Shown here piece after piece: positions 38,611 to 50,629 of a stretch of 64,000 nt of DNA. Each line of letters begins with the position of its first letter. The first letter of the stretch is position 1. Where the stretch lies: assembly GCA_013396655.1 (NCBI GenBank), contig WBMV01000444.1, positions 1-64,000 of the forward strand, written 5' to 3'. The DNA is from Campylorhamphus procurvoides. Taxonomy: Eukaryota; Chordata; Aves; Passeriformes; Dendrocolaptidae. The translations under genes were made by a program, and so were the position numbers. The notes under the pieces were generated by a model. The model made no database searches. It saw only the letters and a program-made list of their open reading frames with translations, and was not told where the DNA came from.

Positions 38611-39467
38611 TAAAGCCATTCCCCTTTCAGTCCACGTTTAGAATAGAAATATCCATGGGATTAAAATAAAAGAAATCCGACCCCAATCCGTCTTTGACCA
38701 ACAATGGGATGTTTGGGGATCCTCCTTTCACAGGGAAGCAGCTCCTTCCTGCCCAAAGAGGAAGGAAGGTTTTGTCTTCCTTTTTACTTTCCTGGCCCAG
38801 AATTGAGTTGGAATTTCGATGAGAAAATATCAAATTGTTTTGCCTCAGCAATTCACTCGGAGAAAAACATTTGAACCTTCCCGAAATGAAAACGTTCCAG
38901 CGCGACTTGTTGGAACGAGCCTTTGTCTGGGGCTCTTTCATCACCAAACTGCCTTCCCTCTGATGTGTGTTCCAGCCAGAGCTTCCAAAGCACTTTGGAG
39001 CTCGTTCCTTTTGTTAGGAATCAAGTTTTATGGCCAAATTACGTCTCGTGTCGTGCACCCAGTAAAGCCCTGTCAAAAGAGTGTGTGCCTCGTCTCGTAG
39101 GAAGAGGAGCAAACTTTTCCAGGCAGCTCATTCCATGAGGTTTCAGCTACAATTCCTACTAATTAATAGGAAAATGCTATTGAAGGGATTGGAAATGGGG
39201 TGCCTCGCCCCAGATCAGCAAGACAAAGTGATGAGATCTATTTCATAGACATTGGTGAGGACATTTGTCACCTTCCTCGGGACATTCCACTTGTACAGGA
39301 ATCTCTGAACTGGAGGAATTCCTGTCCTTCCCTCCTTTTAGGGCTTAAGATCCCAGGAAACCGTCAGAGCAGGAATTATATCCAGTAATTTATGGACTCT
39401 GTGTTTCTATATGTGTTGGGTTTACAAACTCATTTAAATAGGGATGTATAAGGTGTTGTATTACCAG
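38611..39467. other. Intergenic spacer
   Basis: Apparently single-copy DNA with no feature recognised. Confidence 0.4.
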
Positions 39468-39600
39468 AGAATCCTGGGATATTTGGGGTTGGAAGGGACC
39501 TTAAAGCCCATCTCATCCCACCCCCTGCCATGGGCAGGGACACCTTCCACCAGCCCAGGTTGCTCCAAGCCCCTTCCAACCTGCCCTTGGACATTTCCTG
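39468..39600 (-). mobile_element. CR1 LINE 3'-end fragment
   Basis: GAATCCTGGGATATTTGGGG, AAGGGACCTTAAAGCCCATC and CCAGCCCAGGTTGCTCCAAG on the minus strand. Confidence 0.9.
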
Positions 39601-39889
39601 GAAAATTATATCCCTGGAAAACTGTATCTGGGAACTTGTATAGCACCTGGTATGAGGAGATCACAATTCCTGGCATGAGGAAACCAAAACATCTCAGTGA
39701 AATAAGGATTAAATACATAGAAAACCCAACTCCTTCCCTTTTATCTCCTTATTCACAGAACGTGCCCTTGCACCAGGAATGGGGATAATTAGGCAGGAAA
39801 TGGTTCAGTGGCCAGGGTGGGGTGTGGTTGAAGGTTGGACTTGGGGGTTGAAGGTTGGACTTGGGGGTCTTTCGCAGCCTTAATGGTTT
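39601..39889. other. Spacer with a 22-bp direct repeat
   Basis: GGTTGAAGGTTGGACTTGGG is duplicated in tandem at 39826-39868. Otherwise nothing is recognised. Confidence 0.5.
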
Positions 39890-40110
39890 TGTGATAGAAT
39901 CATGGACCTCCAAGGTCATTAATTGTGCCCTGTGCCCGATGCCCACCTTGTCCCTGAGTGCCACCCCAGTCCTGCCTTGGGCACCTCCAGGGCTGGGCAC
40001 TCCAACCCTCCCTGGGCAGCCCCTGCCAAGGCCTGACCACCCTTTGCAGGCACAAATCCCTCCTGCTGTCCCACCTGAGCCTCCCTCTGCTCCTGTCCCT
40101 GTTCCCTGGG
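39890..40110 (-). mobile_element. CR1 fragment of the GGGCACCTCCAGG subfamily
   Basis: Minus-strand copy: GATAGAATCATGGACCTCCA at the 3' end, TGGGCACCTCCAGGGCTGGG, CTGGGCAGCCCCTGCCAAGG and CTGACCACCCTTTGCAGG. The same type appears truncated at 55680-55749. Confidence 0.88.
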
Positions 40111-41479
40111 AGCAGAGCAGAATTCCCATAAACTGGGATGGAAACTCTGTCCCCTATTCCAGGTTTTGGACCTTGTAATGTGATTTGGAATCAGAAGCCC
40201 TTGATTGGCAAGCCCAGGCCAGCAACTGGAAACCCTTCCCACCAGAGCCGTGGCTCCAGGAGAGCAGCACAGCTGGGAATGTTCTCCAGCCACCGTGTCC
40301 CAGCCTTAACTCCAGCTCTGACAACCTGCCACGGGCTCAGGGAAGGGAAAACAGCAGCACCAGGAGAGTTCCTCTCAGGTCACTCCAGGAGAAAAAAAAC
40401 CCAGGGAAGGTGGACAAGGGGATCCTGCTTGGAAGTTTCTCCTCCAGCAGCACAAAGGGCTGTGTTTTGTTGCTGTGCTCGGGATTGGGAGCACATCAAG
40501 GCTTGGATTCCCCTCTCCAAACCTATGGAAGTCCCTAACCCAGAGCTGGCTGGGGGAGGGTTTTGGGTGCTGGGACTCAGACTGTCCTGTGTGTCAGATT
40601 TCCTCTTGGCACTGGGGCTGGCTGCTCTCCCAGCCCAACTTCTGGCCAATGGCAACAGAAAACTCATCAGGGCTTGGCTATTAATTGACTTTGCCTCTTC
40701 CTTCTGCTTGGCCTGCTGGTTGGGAGACAATTTGCAAACGATACCCAGAATATTCCAGGACAGCAAATCCACACAAATAGGGTGGAATTCCTCCTGTTTG
40801 TTCAACCCCAGAAATAAAAGGAATCGTAAGAATTACAGGAATAATAAAACCCTGGCTGATTTATAAATAGAAACCGGAGAACCCTTTTGGAATGGACTCC
40901 GTATCCTCTTGGATTCAGCTTGTTCCTGCTGGAATAAGTCGAGGAATGTCCCAGGAGCTGAAGGGAAGGAGAGGAAAACGGGAGGAAAAGGGGGCAATGG
41001 GTGGAAGGAGGTATTTTTTGGCTCTGCCAATGGGTGCTGCTGCCATCCATGCTGGGAGTGCCTGGAAAGAGGGAATGGGGATTTACCAGGGAAGGAGAAG
41101 GAAGGAGAGGAGCAGGAGGTGCCCTTAGGAGGCATTCAAGGTGATGGAGCTCAGGGAAAGAAGGGAAGACATCATTCCCAAATGTCCTGCTACAAGTCTA
41201 GGCACACATCCCATGCCAGCATTCCTTCTCTTCCCAGGGGGGGAAGAGTGGGGAGAAAGGGAAGGAGGAATTTTGTATCCAAACAAAAGGGCAATGTGGC
41301 TGGTCAGGAAGTTTTTTGGGATGTATGGGGAGCAGGGGGAGGTCTCACACCATGGAAGGGAGGTCAGTGCAAGGGGTGGGAGGAGGATCTTGAAGGTTCA
41401 AGGAGGGGATTGAGGAACAATCTGAAGGGCCAGAGTGTTCTCCCTTCTTCTGCACCTCTGCAGGGTGAAAGAGGAGAGC
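40111..41479. other. Intergenic, apparently single copy
   Basis: About 1.4 kb with no tandem array or CR1. Purine-rich around 40960-41110. No exon is recognised. Confidence 0.4.
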
Positions 41480-41850
41480 AGGGTGGTACTGGGAGGGCTG
41501 TGGAGGGCAGGGGTGATACTGGGAGGGCTGTGGAGAAGAGAGATGGTACTGGGAGGCTGTGGAGGGCAGGGGTGGTACTGGGAGGGCTGTGGAGGGCAGA
41601 GATGGTACTGGGAGGGTTGTGGAGAACAAGNAGGGCAGAAATGGTACTGGGAGGGCTGTGGAGAGCAGTGGTGCTACTGGGAGAGCTGTGGAGGTCAGTG
41701 GTGGTACTGGGGGGGCTGTGGAGGGCAGAGATGGTACTGGGAGGGCTGTGGAGAACAGGGGTGGTACTGGGAGGGCAGTGGAGAACAGGGGTGGTACTGG
41801 GAGGGCTGTGGAGGGCAGAGATGGTACTGGGAGGGCTGTGGAGCAGGAGG
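41480..41850. repeat. 30-bp minisatellite with an embedded N
   Basis: Twelve or so units of GGTACTGGGAGGGCTGTGGA followed by GGGCAGAGAT or variants such as GAACAGGGGT. An isolated N at 41631 breaks the array. Unit length is a multiple of three, so several frames stay open on both strands. Confidence 0.95.
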
Positions 41851-43154
41851 CTCTCAGATCCAGCTGCTGAGCTCCAGAACCTCCTGTGAGGCAGCTGAGA
41901 AGGCCAAAATGCAGGAGAAGGAGACACAAGGTCACAGGAGAGGGCCCTGCAAGCCCAGGGTAAGCAGAGTCCCACCAACATCTGAACACGTGCCGTGGGG
42001 TTTCGTTCCCATTCATGACCCCTCTCCCTCCCTTTCCCTCCTAATTAGGCTGCAATTAAAACCACAGCCCCTCCAAATTATTTCAGCTCAAAGCTCCTCA
42101 AGTGCCTCCAAAACAACGAGGGAACGACGATAACTGTCTTTATTTTATGGCTGAGAACGGTCAAGGGCCAAGGGATGAAGAGAAAATCACTCGAGCACAA
42201 TAAGCTGATACTGATGGAGCAATAACAGCTCCAGGCTGGGAGACAAATCTTTATTTACAAAGTGCATCAGCACTTCTCTCAGCTCGGTGTTTCCCTTCCA
42301 GCTTCAATAAAGAGCCAGACTGAAATGCCAAACTCAGTCCTTTTATTTTTTTCATTCCTAAAAAAACTCTTCCCTGCCCACACCCTTCTTCTAGGTAGAG
42401 ATAGAGGTTCCATATGATCCAGAAAATTCCATTTAGGAGCTGTGTGTGTCTCAGGAGTAACCAAATGCTCTCCAGAGCTTTGCTCCATGGAGACCATCCA
42501 TGCAGAGCATTTCAAAGAGGAGCAGAGGAGAGAGATTTGCACCCCCCAATTCCTGGGGCTCAGATGGCACTGGATAACCCAAAACGGAGCTGTGGCAAAG
42601 TGCTCGAGGAGGGGAGAAAACAAGTCCAAAGCCAGCGAGGGAGGGAATAAATCCTGGGGACTGAAACGATCTGCAGGAAGGCAATTTTTGGAATGCCTAA
42701 GATAGGGCAGCGCTGCAAAGCTGAAATTTTGGGGGTTGGGCAGGAATGCAGCTCTAAAATAAGTGCTGAAAGATGGGGTCTGTGGGGAAGGTTTTTATCT
42801 GTCTCCTGCTCCAGTTGCCCCTGGATTATCCAACTCTCTCTGAAAGGGTGTTGGAATGACAGACCAACCACTGGGAAGCTCCTGGGCACGGAACTCCAGG
42901 AAATATCAGGAGAAGAAGACCCGCCAGCTGGTCAGAGTGGAGTTTATCTGGCTGTCCTTTCAGTGCCTCCTTGCAAAGCTCTGGATTGTTGGGACTCTGC
43001 TGACCTGGGCCAGTTGAATCCAGCCCAGGACGTTTCCTCAATCCCAGTGTCAAATATTTGGTCCTGGCTGCCTCGGAGTCTTCTCCTCGCCATGGCCCAG
43101 TGTTGCTTCGTGGTCTGGCTTTTCCCCCAACTCCAAGAGGCTCAACACCTCGAG
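41851..43154. other. Intergenic, apparently single copy
   Basis: Non-repetitive. The AT-richer part 42030-42260 (GCTGCAATTAAAACC, CTTTATTTTATGGCTGAG) looks like a possible conserved non-coding block. Confidence 0.35.
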
Positions 43155-43313
43155 GGTGGGGAGGGGTTGGGATGGATTTCCCAGAGAAGCTGTGGCTGCC
43201 CCTGGATCCATCCCTGGAAGAGTCCAAGGCCAGGTTGGAGCACCCTGGGCTGGTGGAAGGTGGGAGAAGATGGGTTTTAAGGTTCCTGCCAACCCAAATC
43301 ATGCCATGATCCT
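43155..43313 (+). mobile_element. CR1 LINE 3'-end fragment
   Basis: GGATGGATTTCCCAGAGAAG, GGTTGGAGCACCCTGGGCTG, then a short form of the 3' region ending CATGCCATGATCC. Confidence 0.9.
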
Positions 43314-45400
43314 ACAGACACACAGAAGGGTCATCAAACAGGGCCCTCTGGGTCCCAAACCCTGCACTTTCATCACATCATCAGGCCCAGAGTCAGTTTG
43401 GGAATGCCCTACCAAGGGTGGTCCTGCTCCCAGATGAGGCTGTTCATCTAAACCCCTCCAAACGAAGGAGCTGAAGCAAATAAGGCAAGTCGAGACAGCA
43501 GAGGGAAAATATCCCACTAAAACTCCAAAATGGGAAAGAAGAATATCATAAACTCCAAAATGGGAAAGCAGAATATCATCCAATCACAGCCCATCCCGAC
43601 CTGGGAGGATCATCCAAGTCCAGCTCTGAGTTCCTCAAGAGCCCTCATTCCCGTGGAATGGCCTTTGGATCTCCAAATGCCCTGCCTGGATTTAAGCCCA
43701 GCTCAGCTCCTGAGCAGGTTAGCACCTTTTATTGCACCTGTATTTCCTCCTTGAAGGCTTAGGCCACATCATTTCAGTGCCCAGGGGAACAAGCTGGACA
43801 GAAGAGGAGAAAAGCCAAAAATTCCAGGCTCTGTGAATGTCCTGCAAGATTAAACACGTGGATCTTTTTTTTTATGGCTTTGGAGAGAAGACAATCCAGG
43901 CTCATGATATTGCCTGTGTGTCCAAACACACACACTGAAAAAAAAAAGCGGTTTAAATGGTCTTTTTAAAAGAAAGTTTGCTTTCTGCCATTTGATACGA
44001 CCCTTAATTTCCCTCAAATTTGCTTCTGGGGGTTTGACAGGAGCTGTGAGAGGATCCTGAGTTCAGGCTGTTGGTGGCCACTGGGTCCTCCTCACTGGGT
44101 GTGTCCTGCCCTCCTCCCTGTTTTGGGATGGACACAACACCCTCTGATGCTGCAGGAGGGATGCCACAAAGAGGCAGAAAGCCCAAATGTCTGGGGAAAC
44201 AATCCCAGATAACCTCAAGCTGCTGTGATGATGTGCAAACTTCCAGGGAGGTCTCCAAAGCCGAGCCCGAGCAGCACATTCAGAGAACACCAACAACCCT
44301 CGTTCTGAAGGACAAAACAAGGCCTGGAAAGCTCTTGGATGTTCCCAGCATGGATTAGTCACCCTTCTGGTAAGGCTTTGGCAGCTCCAGCTGATGGTCA
44401 GTCCAACAGGTGGGGCTGAAATACCAGCATCTTGAGTTCATCCTGCTGCCGTGCCAGCACCAGGAGATGTCCTTCCTGAGGAAAAGGGGGATGAAAACCA
44501 CCCCAACACCCCAAAAAGGGGCTTGGCCAACCCATTCTTCTGGTGGGGGTGTGACAGCCCAAGCACAGCCTGGCTGCTCTTCTGCTCACACACAAAACAT
44601 CCCTCCCCTTCCATGTTTTTTAGTGGTCATCCAGCCCTTTTTTTTTCAAGGGATGGGTGATATTTTCCAGTTTTTTTGGTCGAGTTCCAAATTTTTCATT
44701 GCCATTTGATAGAATCCTTTTTTTTCCCCGCCCTTAAAATTGCTTCTAAGGGTTGAAGAGGAAGTGCAAAGCCCCACTCATTTAGTCTGCAGGGGTTGTA
44801 CATTTTCAGCAGGAAGGGACAAGGAGATGAATTTTACAAGTGCCTGTGGTGGAATATGAAAACACAAAGCCCAAACCCATTTTTGGTAGCAGGTGCCTGA
44901 CTGGTGACTCCTTTTTGTGCCATTGAGACACCCAACTTCTGCAAACCAGGCAAATCTTGTCCGGTTACGGATCCACCTTCGACCAGAATTCCCCAAAACT
45001 GGAGGGATGGGCTTGCCCAGCACTCACTGTTGGCTGAACTTTGTGTCCTGCAGAAGGAATGTCTCTGACCACAGCCTAAAACCACCCACTGGGTTATGGA
45101 CCACCAATCCCAGCTCCTCCTTCATCCCACTCTCAGCCAGGTTGGGCTTCCCATCCTTCCTTTTTCCTCCAGCTGATTTGACCCTCTACAATGACACAAA
45201 AATCCCCTCCTTCTCCTCCAGCCCTCGTTAATTTTGGGAGGGTTCACTCCATTAACCTGAATCCTGGAGGAGGGTGAGGAACCCAAACCTGGCTCGAGGT
45301 AAGAACCAGGAATGTGGGTGGGGAGGGAAGGGGACAGGAGTGAGATGTCCCTTGTCCATCTGGGAAGAGTGAGCTGGAATGTTGGCTCCCTCAATCCCAA
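43314..45400. other. Intergenic, apparently single copy
   Basis: Includes one 30-bp tandem pair (AACTCCAAAATGGGAAAG at about 43522 and 43552). No exon, CR1 or larger array is seen. Confidence 0.4.
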
Positions 45401-45562
45401 GAAATGAGACCCCAAACCAGACCAGTTGCAGCTGTAAAAGAAAAATCAAACTCCAAATATCTGAAGTGCCTCATTAATACTGAAATGACACCCCAAACCA
45501 GACCAGTTGCAGCTGTAAAAGAGACATCCCACTCCAAATATCCGAAGTACCTCATTAATATC
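45401..45562. repeat. 81-bp direct repeat, two copies
   Basis: GAAATGAxAC then CCCAAACCAGACCAGTTGCA occurs at 45401 and 45482. The copies differ by a handful of substitutions (AAAAATCAAACTCC versus GAGACATCCCACTCC). Confidence 0.92.
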
Positions 45563-46032
45563 AAACTTCATGTCCACAGAATGACCTTTAGAAGACACTG
45601 AGTTATTAAACCCTGTTGGGGACGTGGAAACTTCAACGTGTACAGCAAATATCCAGAATTTCCCTGGATTTTGGGGGTTGGAATGTCTGTAATCCCTCAT
45701 TTCAGAGCGTTGAGGACCAGAATTTGTGAAATTCCCAGGATTAAAGGTGCATTTCTCACCTTCCCAGCTCTTTTGGAGCCCTTTTCTTCTTGGCTTCCCT
45801 GTCGTGGGTGTCAGGTTGAAGGAGAGCTCTGAGCAGTACACTCCCAGGAGGTTAATGGATCTCAAATCTGTTGACCTTGGACTTTTTGAAATGTCATCCA
45901 GTTTTTTCCACTGCTCGTGGCTTTCAAAGTTCTTATTTTGAACAGCAAGAGCTGGGTAGCAAACGAGTCCTGCTCTATAACAGAGGCTCATTATCTGCAG
46001 TGACAGAGCTTTAGGCTTTGTCACAAAAGCTG
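45563..46032. other. Intergenic spacer
   Basis: Single-copy in appearance with nothing recognised. Confidence 0.35.
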
Positions 46033-46190
46033 AGGTGGCTCCAACCTGGCCTTGGACACTCCCAGGGATCCAGGGGCAGCCACAGCTCCTCTGGGAATTC
46101 CATCCCAGTCCCTCCCAGCCAGCAATTCCTTCCTAAATCTAATTCTAAATCGCTCCTGGTTTAGTTTAAAACCCTTCCTGTCACTGTCTG
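46033..46190 (-). mobile_element. CR1 fragment lacking its 3' end
   Basis: Begins inside the element at GGCTCCAACCTGGCCTTGGA and continues through GGCAGCCACAGCTCCTCTGG. Confidence 0.88.
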
Positions 46191-46610
46191 CCTATGAAAA
46201 AGTCCCCAAGCCTTTGAAAGCTCCCAGAAAAGCTTCTTCCAAATCACCATTTGCTCCCTCAGAGCCACATTCTCCTGCTTCCCAGAAGTCCTTTTGGCCC
46301 TCCTGGCCATAAATCCCGTGTTCCTGCTGAATCATTTCCCAGCTGTCCCCGATGGAACCTCTCAGGGGCTGCTTTAGGGGACCCCAAAGTTGCCAAAGCT
46401 CCAATGACCTGACTCAGAGCTGAACACCCCACCAGGCTGGGACAGAGCCAGGAGGTACCCTCAGAATCCAGAGGTGCAGATGGAGCTCTGCACATCCATC
46501 CCATGATCCCAGGTTTTTTTGGCATAGATGTTTGGGATTTCCCATGACAAAGGTGAGAGTGCTCCTTCCTGGAGCAGCTTTTGGTCTCTGGGGAGGCTGG
46601 AGGAGTCCTG
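46191..46610. other. Intergenic spacer
   Basis: No repeat or exon recognised. Confidence 0.35.
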
Positions 46611-46795
46611 GAGTCATGGAATGGGTTGGGTTGGAAGGGACCTTCAGGATCATCTCATTCCCACCCCCTGCCATGGACAGGGACACTTTCCACTAGACCA
46701 GGTTGCTCCAAGCTTTGTCCAACCCCTTGTTGGGCATTGCCAGGGATCCAGGGGCAGCCACAGCTTCTCTGGACAACAAGAAACCTTTTCCATCA
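46611..46795 (-). mobile_element. CR1 LINE 3'-end fragment
   Basis: AGTCATGGAATGGGTTGGGT, CCATGGACAGGGACACTTTC and GGGCAGCCACAGCTTCTCTG on the minus strand. Confidence 0.92.
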
Positions 46796-47353
46796 TGAAA
46801 TTATCTGGGACAACCCTGGGATAGCCAGAACTCTGGGAACTGCTCTCCAGTATAAAGGAAATGTGGAATTTTGGGCTTCGAATAAGCAGTGGGATGTTCC
46901 CCATGGACCTCAACAAGCGTGGTGTAAGGTCAGGTCACGGGACACCAGGCCTCGATGCTCCTCCAATATTCCTGGAAAACCCTTTGGACAGGAAGCCAAG
47001 CGAGAAACCCACGGCAATCCTGGGGAACACGGGCAGATCTGTGGGATTTTCTCCTTCCCTCCCTTTTTTTTCACATCGTTACGTAAAAGTGCTGGATGTG
47101 GAAAGGCCGGAGGGGAATTTTGGCTGCCCGGCCTTCCCTCCGTGTGTGAAAAGACTTAAGGGCTTTGGACGGCCTCTTGTTTTTCCTCCCCTCGCCGTGG
47201 AATCCAAGCTGAGACTTTTTCCACTTTAGGTTGGCAAGGGGGAGAGAAGGAATGAAAAAGTCTTTGGGAGGGTTTGGTTACGATTGTCCCATGGAGGAAA
47301 GGGGGTTGTGAAACCCTGAGAAGGGCAGGGAAAGGAGGGGGGCGTGGGTGGGG
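46796..47353. other. Intergenic spacer before the largest gap
   Basis: No repeat unit is clear. The last 30 bp before the gap are G-rich (GGGGGGCGTGGGTGGGG), a composition that often stops sequencing. Confidence 0.4.
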
Positions 47354-48274
47354 NNNNNNNNNNNNNNNNNNNNNNNNNNNNNNNNNNNNNNNNNNNNNNN
47401 NNNNNNNNNNNNNNNNNNNNNNNNNNNNNNNNNNNNNNNNNNNNNNNNNNNNNNNNNNNNNNNNNNNNNNNNNNNNNNNNNNNNNNNNNNNNNNNNNNNN
47501 NNNNNNNNNNNNNNNNNNNNNNNNNNNNNNNNNNNNNNNNNNNNNNNNNNNNNNNNNNNNNNNNNNNNNNNNNNNNNNNNNNNNNNNNNNNNNNNNNNNN
47601 NNNNNNNNNNNNNNNNNNNNNNNNNNNNNNNNNNNNNNNNNNNNNNNNNNNNNNNNNNNNNNNNNNNNNNNNNNNNNNNNNNNNNNNNNNNNNNNNNNNN
47701 NNNNNNNNNNNNNNNNNNNNNNNNNNNNNNNNNNNNNNNNNNNNNNNNNNNNNNNNNNNNNNNNNNNNNNNNNNNNNNNNNNNNNNNNNNNNNNNNNNNN
47801 NNNNNNNNNNNNNNNNNNNNNNNNNNNNNNNNNNNNNNNNNNNNNNNNNNNNNNNNNNNNNNNNNNNNNNNNNNNNNNNNNNNNNNNNNNNNNNNNNNNN
47901 NNNNNNNNNNNNNNNNNNNNNNNNNNNNNNNNNNNNNNNNNNNNNNNNNNNNNNNNNNNNNNNNNNNNNNNNNNNNNNNNNNNNNNNNNNNNNNNNNNNN
48001 NNNNNNNNNNNNNNNNNNNNNNNNNNNNNNNNNNNNNNNNNNNNNNNNNNNNNNNNNNNNNNNNNNNNNNNNNNNNNNNNNNNNNNNNNNNNNNNNNNNN
48101 NNNNNNNNNNNNNNNNNNNNNNNNNNNNNNNNNNNNNNNNNNNNNNNNNNNNNNNNNNNNNNNNNNNNNNNNNNNNNNNNNNNNNNNNNNNNNNNNNNNN
48201 NNNNNNNNNNNNNNNNNNNNNNNNNNNNNNNNNNNNNNNNNNNNNNNNNNNNNNNNNNNNNNNNNNNNNNNNNN
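47354..48274. other. Assembly gap (921 N)
   Basis: Unsequenced. G-rich DNA lies on the left, and a satellite-like TATA-rich repeat begins immediately on the right. Confidence 0.98.
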
Positions 48275-48850
48275 TCACAAGGGGCTCAGAACCTTTCCAG
48301 GTCTATATTAAAGGGAATGTAATGGGATATAAGAAATAGAATATAATTAATATAAGATAACATATAATCACAAGGGGCTCAGAACCTTTTCAGGTCTATA
48401 ATAAAAGTAATATAATGGAATATAATATAATATAATGGAATATATTCTAATATAATGGAATATAAAATGATGGAATATAATATCATATCATATATCATAT
48501 TATGTATTATATCATATCATATATCATACATAATCACAAGGGGCTCAGAACCTTTTCAGGTCTATAATAAAGGGAATATAAGGGGATATAATGGAAGACA
48601 AGACAAGACAAGACAAGACAAGACAAGACAAGACAAGACAAGACAAGACAAGACAAGATAAGATAAGATAAGATAAGATAAGATAAGATAAGATAAGATC
48701 AGAAGCTTTTCAAGTCTATAATACAATTAATATAATGGGATATAATAAATATAATAAATATAATATATGAGAACAAGTAGATCAGAACCTTGTCACGTCT
48801 ATAATAAAGATAATATAATTAAATATAATAAAATTAATATTATATAATAT
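48275..48850. repeat. Degenerate satellite with CAGAACCTTTTCAGGTCTAT core
   Basis: The core (with TCACAAGGGGCTCAGAACC before it) occurs at 48275, 48368 and 48534, and in diverged form at about 48697 and 48780. The spacers are AATATAATGG-type AT-rich sequence, so the spacing is irregular (about 80-165 bp). The left edge is the gap, so the array probably extends into it. Confidence 0.88.
48594..48699. repeat. AAGAC pentamer run switching to AAGAT
   Basis: About thirteen AAGAC units are followed without interruption by about eight AAGAT units. The block sits inside one spacer of the surrounding satellite. Confidence 0.97.
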
Positions 48851-49110
48851 ATAATGCAACGTACTGTAATATCTAAATATACAACATTATAATATACAAA
48901 TATAATATTTAAATAATAGAATAGACAAGTAAAATATATGAAAATAAGTATTTTAAAAGAATATGCAAATAATAATAATATNATGTAACATAATGTAACA
49001 CAACATACATAAATAAAACATCTATTATATAGCACAACATATATACTATCTATTAGTATAATATATGAAATGAATATTTTAAAATAACATACAAATAATA
49101 ATATAATACA
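48851..49110. repeat. AT-rich low-complexity DNA
   Basis: TATAATATA/AATAATAAT words with almost no G or C. Isolated N at 48982. Confidence 0.8.
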
Positions 49111-50111
49111 CAAGTCTAATGTGTACACCTGGAGATTTCTGGAATTTGGGACATCCCATCGCAAAGATTCCCTGAGGATTTCTGGCTTTGGTGATCCCAT
49201 CTCTTTTTTTAATTTAATTTTATTTTATTTTCGCCATTATTGCCAGTTAAATCAAACTATTGATAGAGGGGTTTTTTCAGCTTTCCCTGATATCTAGATA
49301 TATTATTTATCTAAATAGTGTCTGGTGGTTGTTTCCTTTCCTTTTTCCCTGTTTTCTTTTTTTTTTGTAAGTCCTTTTTAAGAGCATTCCTGAATTTGAG
49401 GAGTTAATTACAACTCAGCTTCTTCTTTAGGTCAAAACATGGAGGAAAACAATGCTGGGCTTGGAAAAAGAATACAAATTGCTGGATTAACTCATGTCGT
49501 GAATGAGACTCTTTGGTTGCAGCCTGGTAGGAGGAAAATGCAGTTTTTTCGTTATTTTACTGCTTTCTGAATAAAATTTGGGACTTTGATCAGCCACTTT
49601 TTGATGCTGGGCAGAGCAGCCAGACCAGAAACATGTGGCTTTGGTGACGTGAGTGACAATTCCTTTTCTCCAGGCTGAGCCCCCGCAGCTCCCTCAGCCC
49701 CTCCTGCTGCTCCAGCCCCTTCCCAGCTCCCTTCCCTTCCCTGCACACACGCCAGCCCCTCAAGGTCTTGTCGGAAGGTCCCAGAACTGTCCCCATCACT
49801 GGAGATGCCCCAGCACGGAGGGACAATCCCTGCCCAGGTCATGGAGCAGAAGGATGTCCTTTCCTGCTGCCCCAGAGCTGTCTTTCCCACCCATCCCACC
49901 CCCTTCTCACCTCTCCAGAGCTCTCTCCACAGCTCAGGAAGAGTTTTTGGGTTCATTCCATGTCCATCTCTGCTGCTGGTCATGGAAAGTATATCCAAGA
50001 GCAGTGGGAGGGACAGGATTGATCCTGATCCCTCCAGAAGCCACCAGGTCCTGAGATTCCCTGATTCCTGGTGGGTGCCTTTTAGATGGACTGAACCTTT
50101 GCCTGGTTTTA
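49111..50111. other. Intergenic spacer, possibly with a minus-strand CR1 remnant
   Basis: 49665-49775 (CTCCAGGCTGAGCCCCCGCA, CTCCCTCAGCCCCTCCTGCT) resembles inner CR1 sequence on the minus strand, but lacks the diagnostic 3' block. The rest is unrecognised. Confidence 0.4.
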
Positions 50112-50220
50112 ATCACGGAACCACAGACCGGGTTGGGTCGGAAGGGACCTCAAAGATCATCCCATTCCACCCTCCTGCCATGGGAAGGGGCACCTTCCAC
50201 CAGCCCAGGTGCCACCAGGT
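50112..50220 (-). mobile_element. CR1 LINE 3'-end fragment
   Basis: CACGGAACCACAGACCGGGT, GGAAGGGACCTCAAAGATCA and CACCAGCCCAGGTG on the minus strand. Confidence 0.85.
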
Positions 50221-50315
50221 CCAGGGGAGTTTGAAGGAAGGAAATGGGACAACCTGTGATATGGGAAGGATGGATTTATAGTGGAACTTGTGGGAATCTC
50301 AGCCACGTCAGGAAT

Positions 50316-50445
50316 GTTTAATTTAATAGATGACATCATAATGTTTAATTTAATACGTGACATCATAATGTTTAATTTCATAGACGACATCATAATGTTT
50401 AATTTGTGACATCATAATGTTTAATTTCATAGATGACATCACGCA
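50316..50445. repeat. 27-bp tandem repeat with TGACATCA cores
   Basis: GTTTAATTT then (T)GACATCATAAT recurs from 50316 at 27-bp spacing. One unit is shortened, and the last core reads TGACATCACG. TGACATCA is one base from the CRE/ATF consensus TGACGTCA. Confidence 0.92.
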
Positions 50446-50629
50446 GCGTATCCAGATTTCCCATCCTTTGGAAGCAGCTGTGGAAGAGCCCTCCCAAATC
50501 CTTTATGTGCAGCTCCTTCTTTTCCTTCTTCTCACTTTCCTTCCTCCCCCTTCAGCCCTGATTTCATCCCCCCAAAATAATTCCTGGTGCCATTTAATTC
50601 GTTGTCATCGCCTCTGCTGAGGGGAAATG
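50446..50629. other. Spacer
   Basis: Pyrimidine-rich single-copy DNA with nothing recognised. Confidence 0.35.

Noticed and set aside
41435..42133. Gly/Trp/Tyr-rich open frame of about 230 codons
   Set aside because: It follows the 30-bp minisatellite and contains an N, with no other evidence of coding.
47226..48339. Open frames of over 300 codons
   Set aside because: Almost entirely the 921-N gap.
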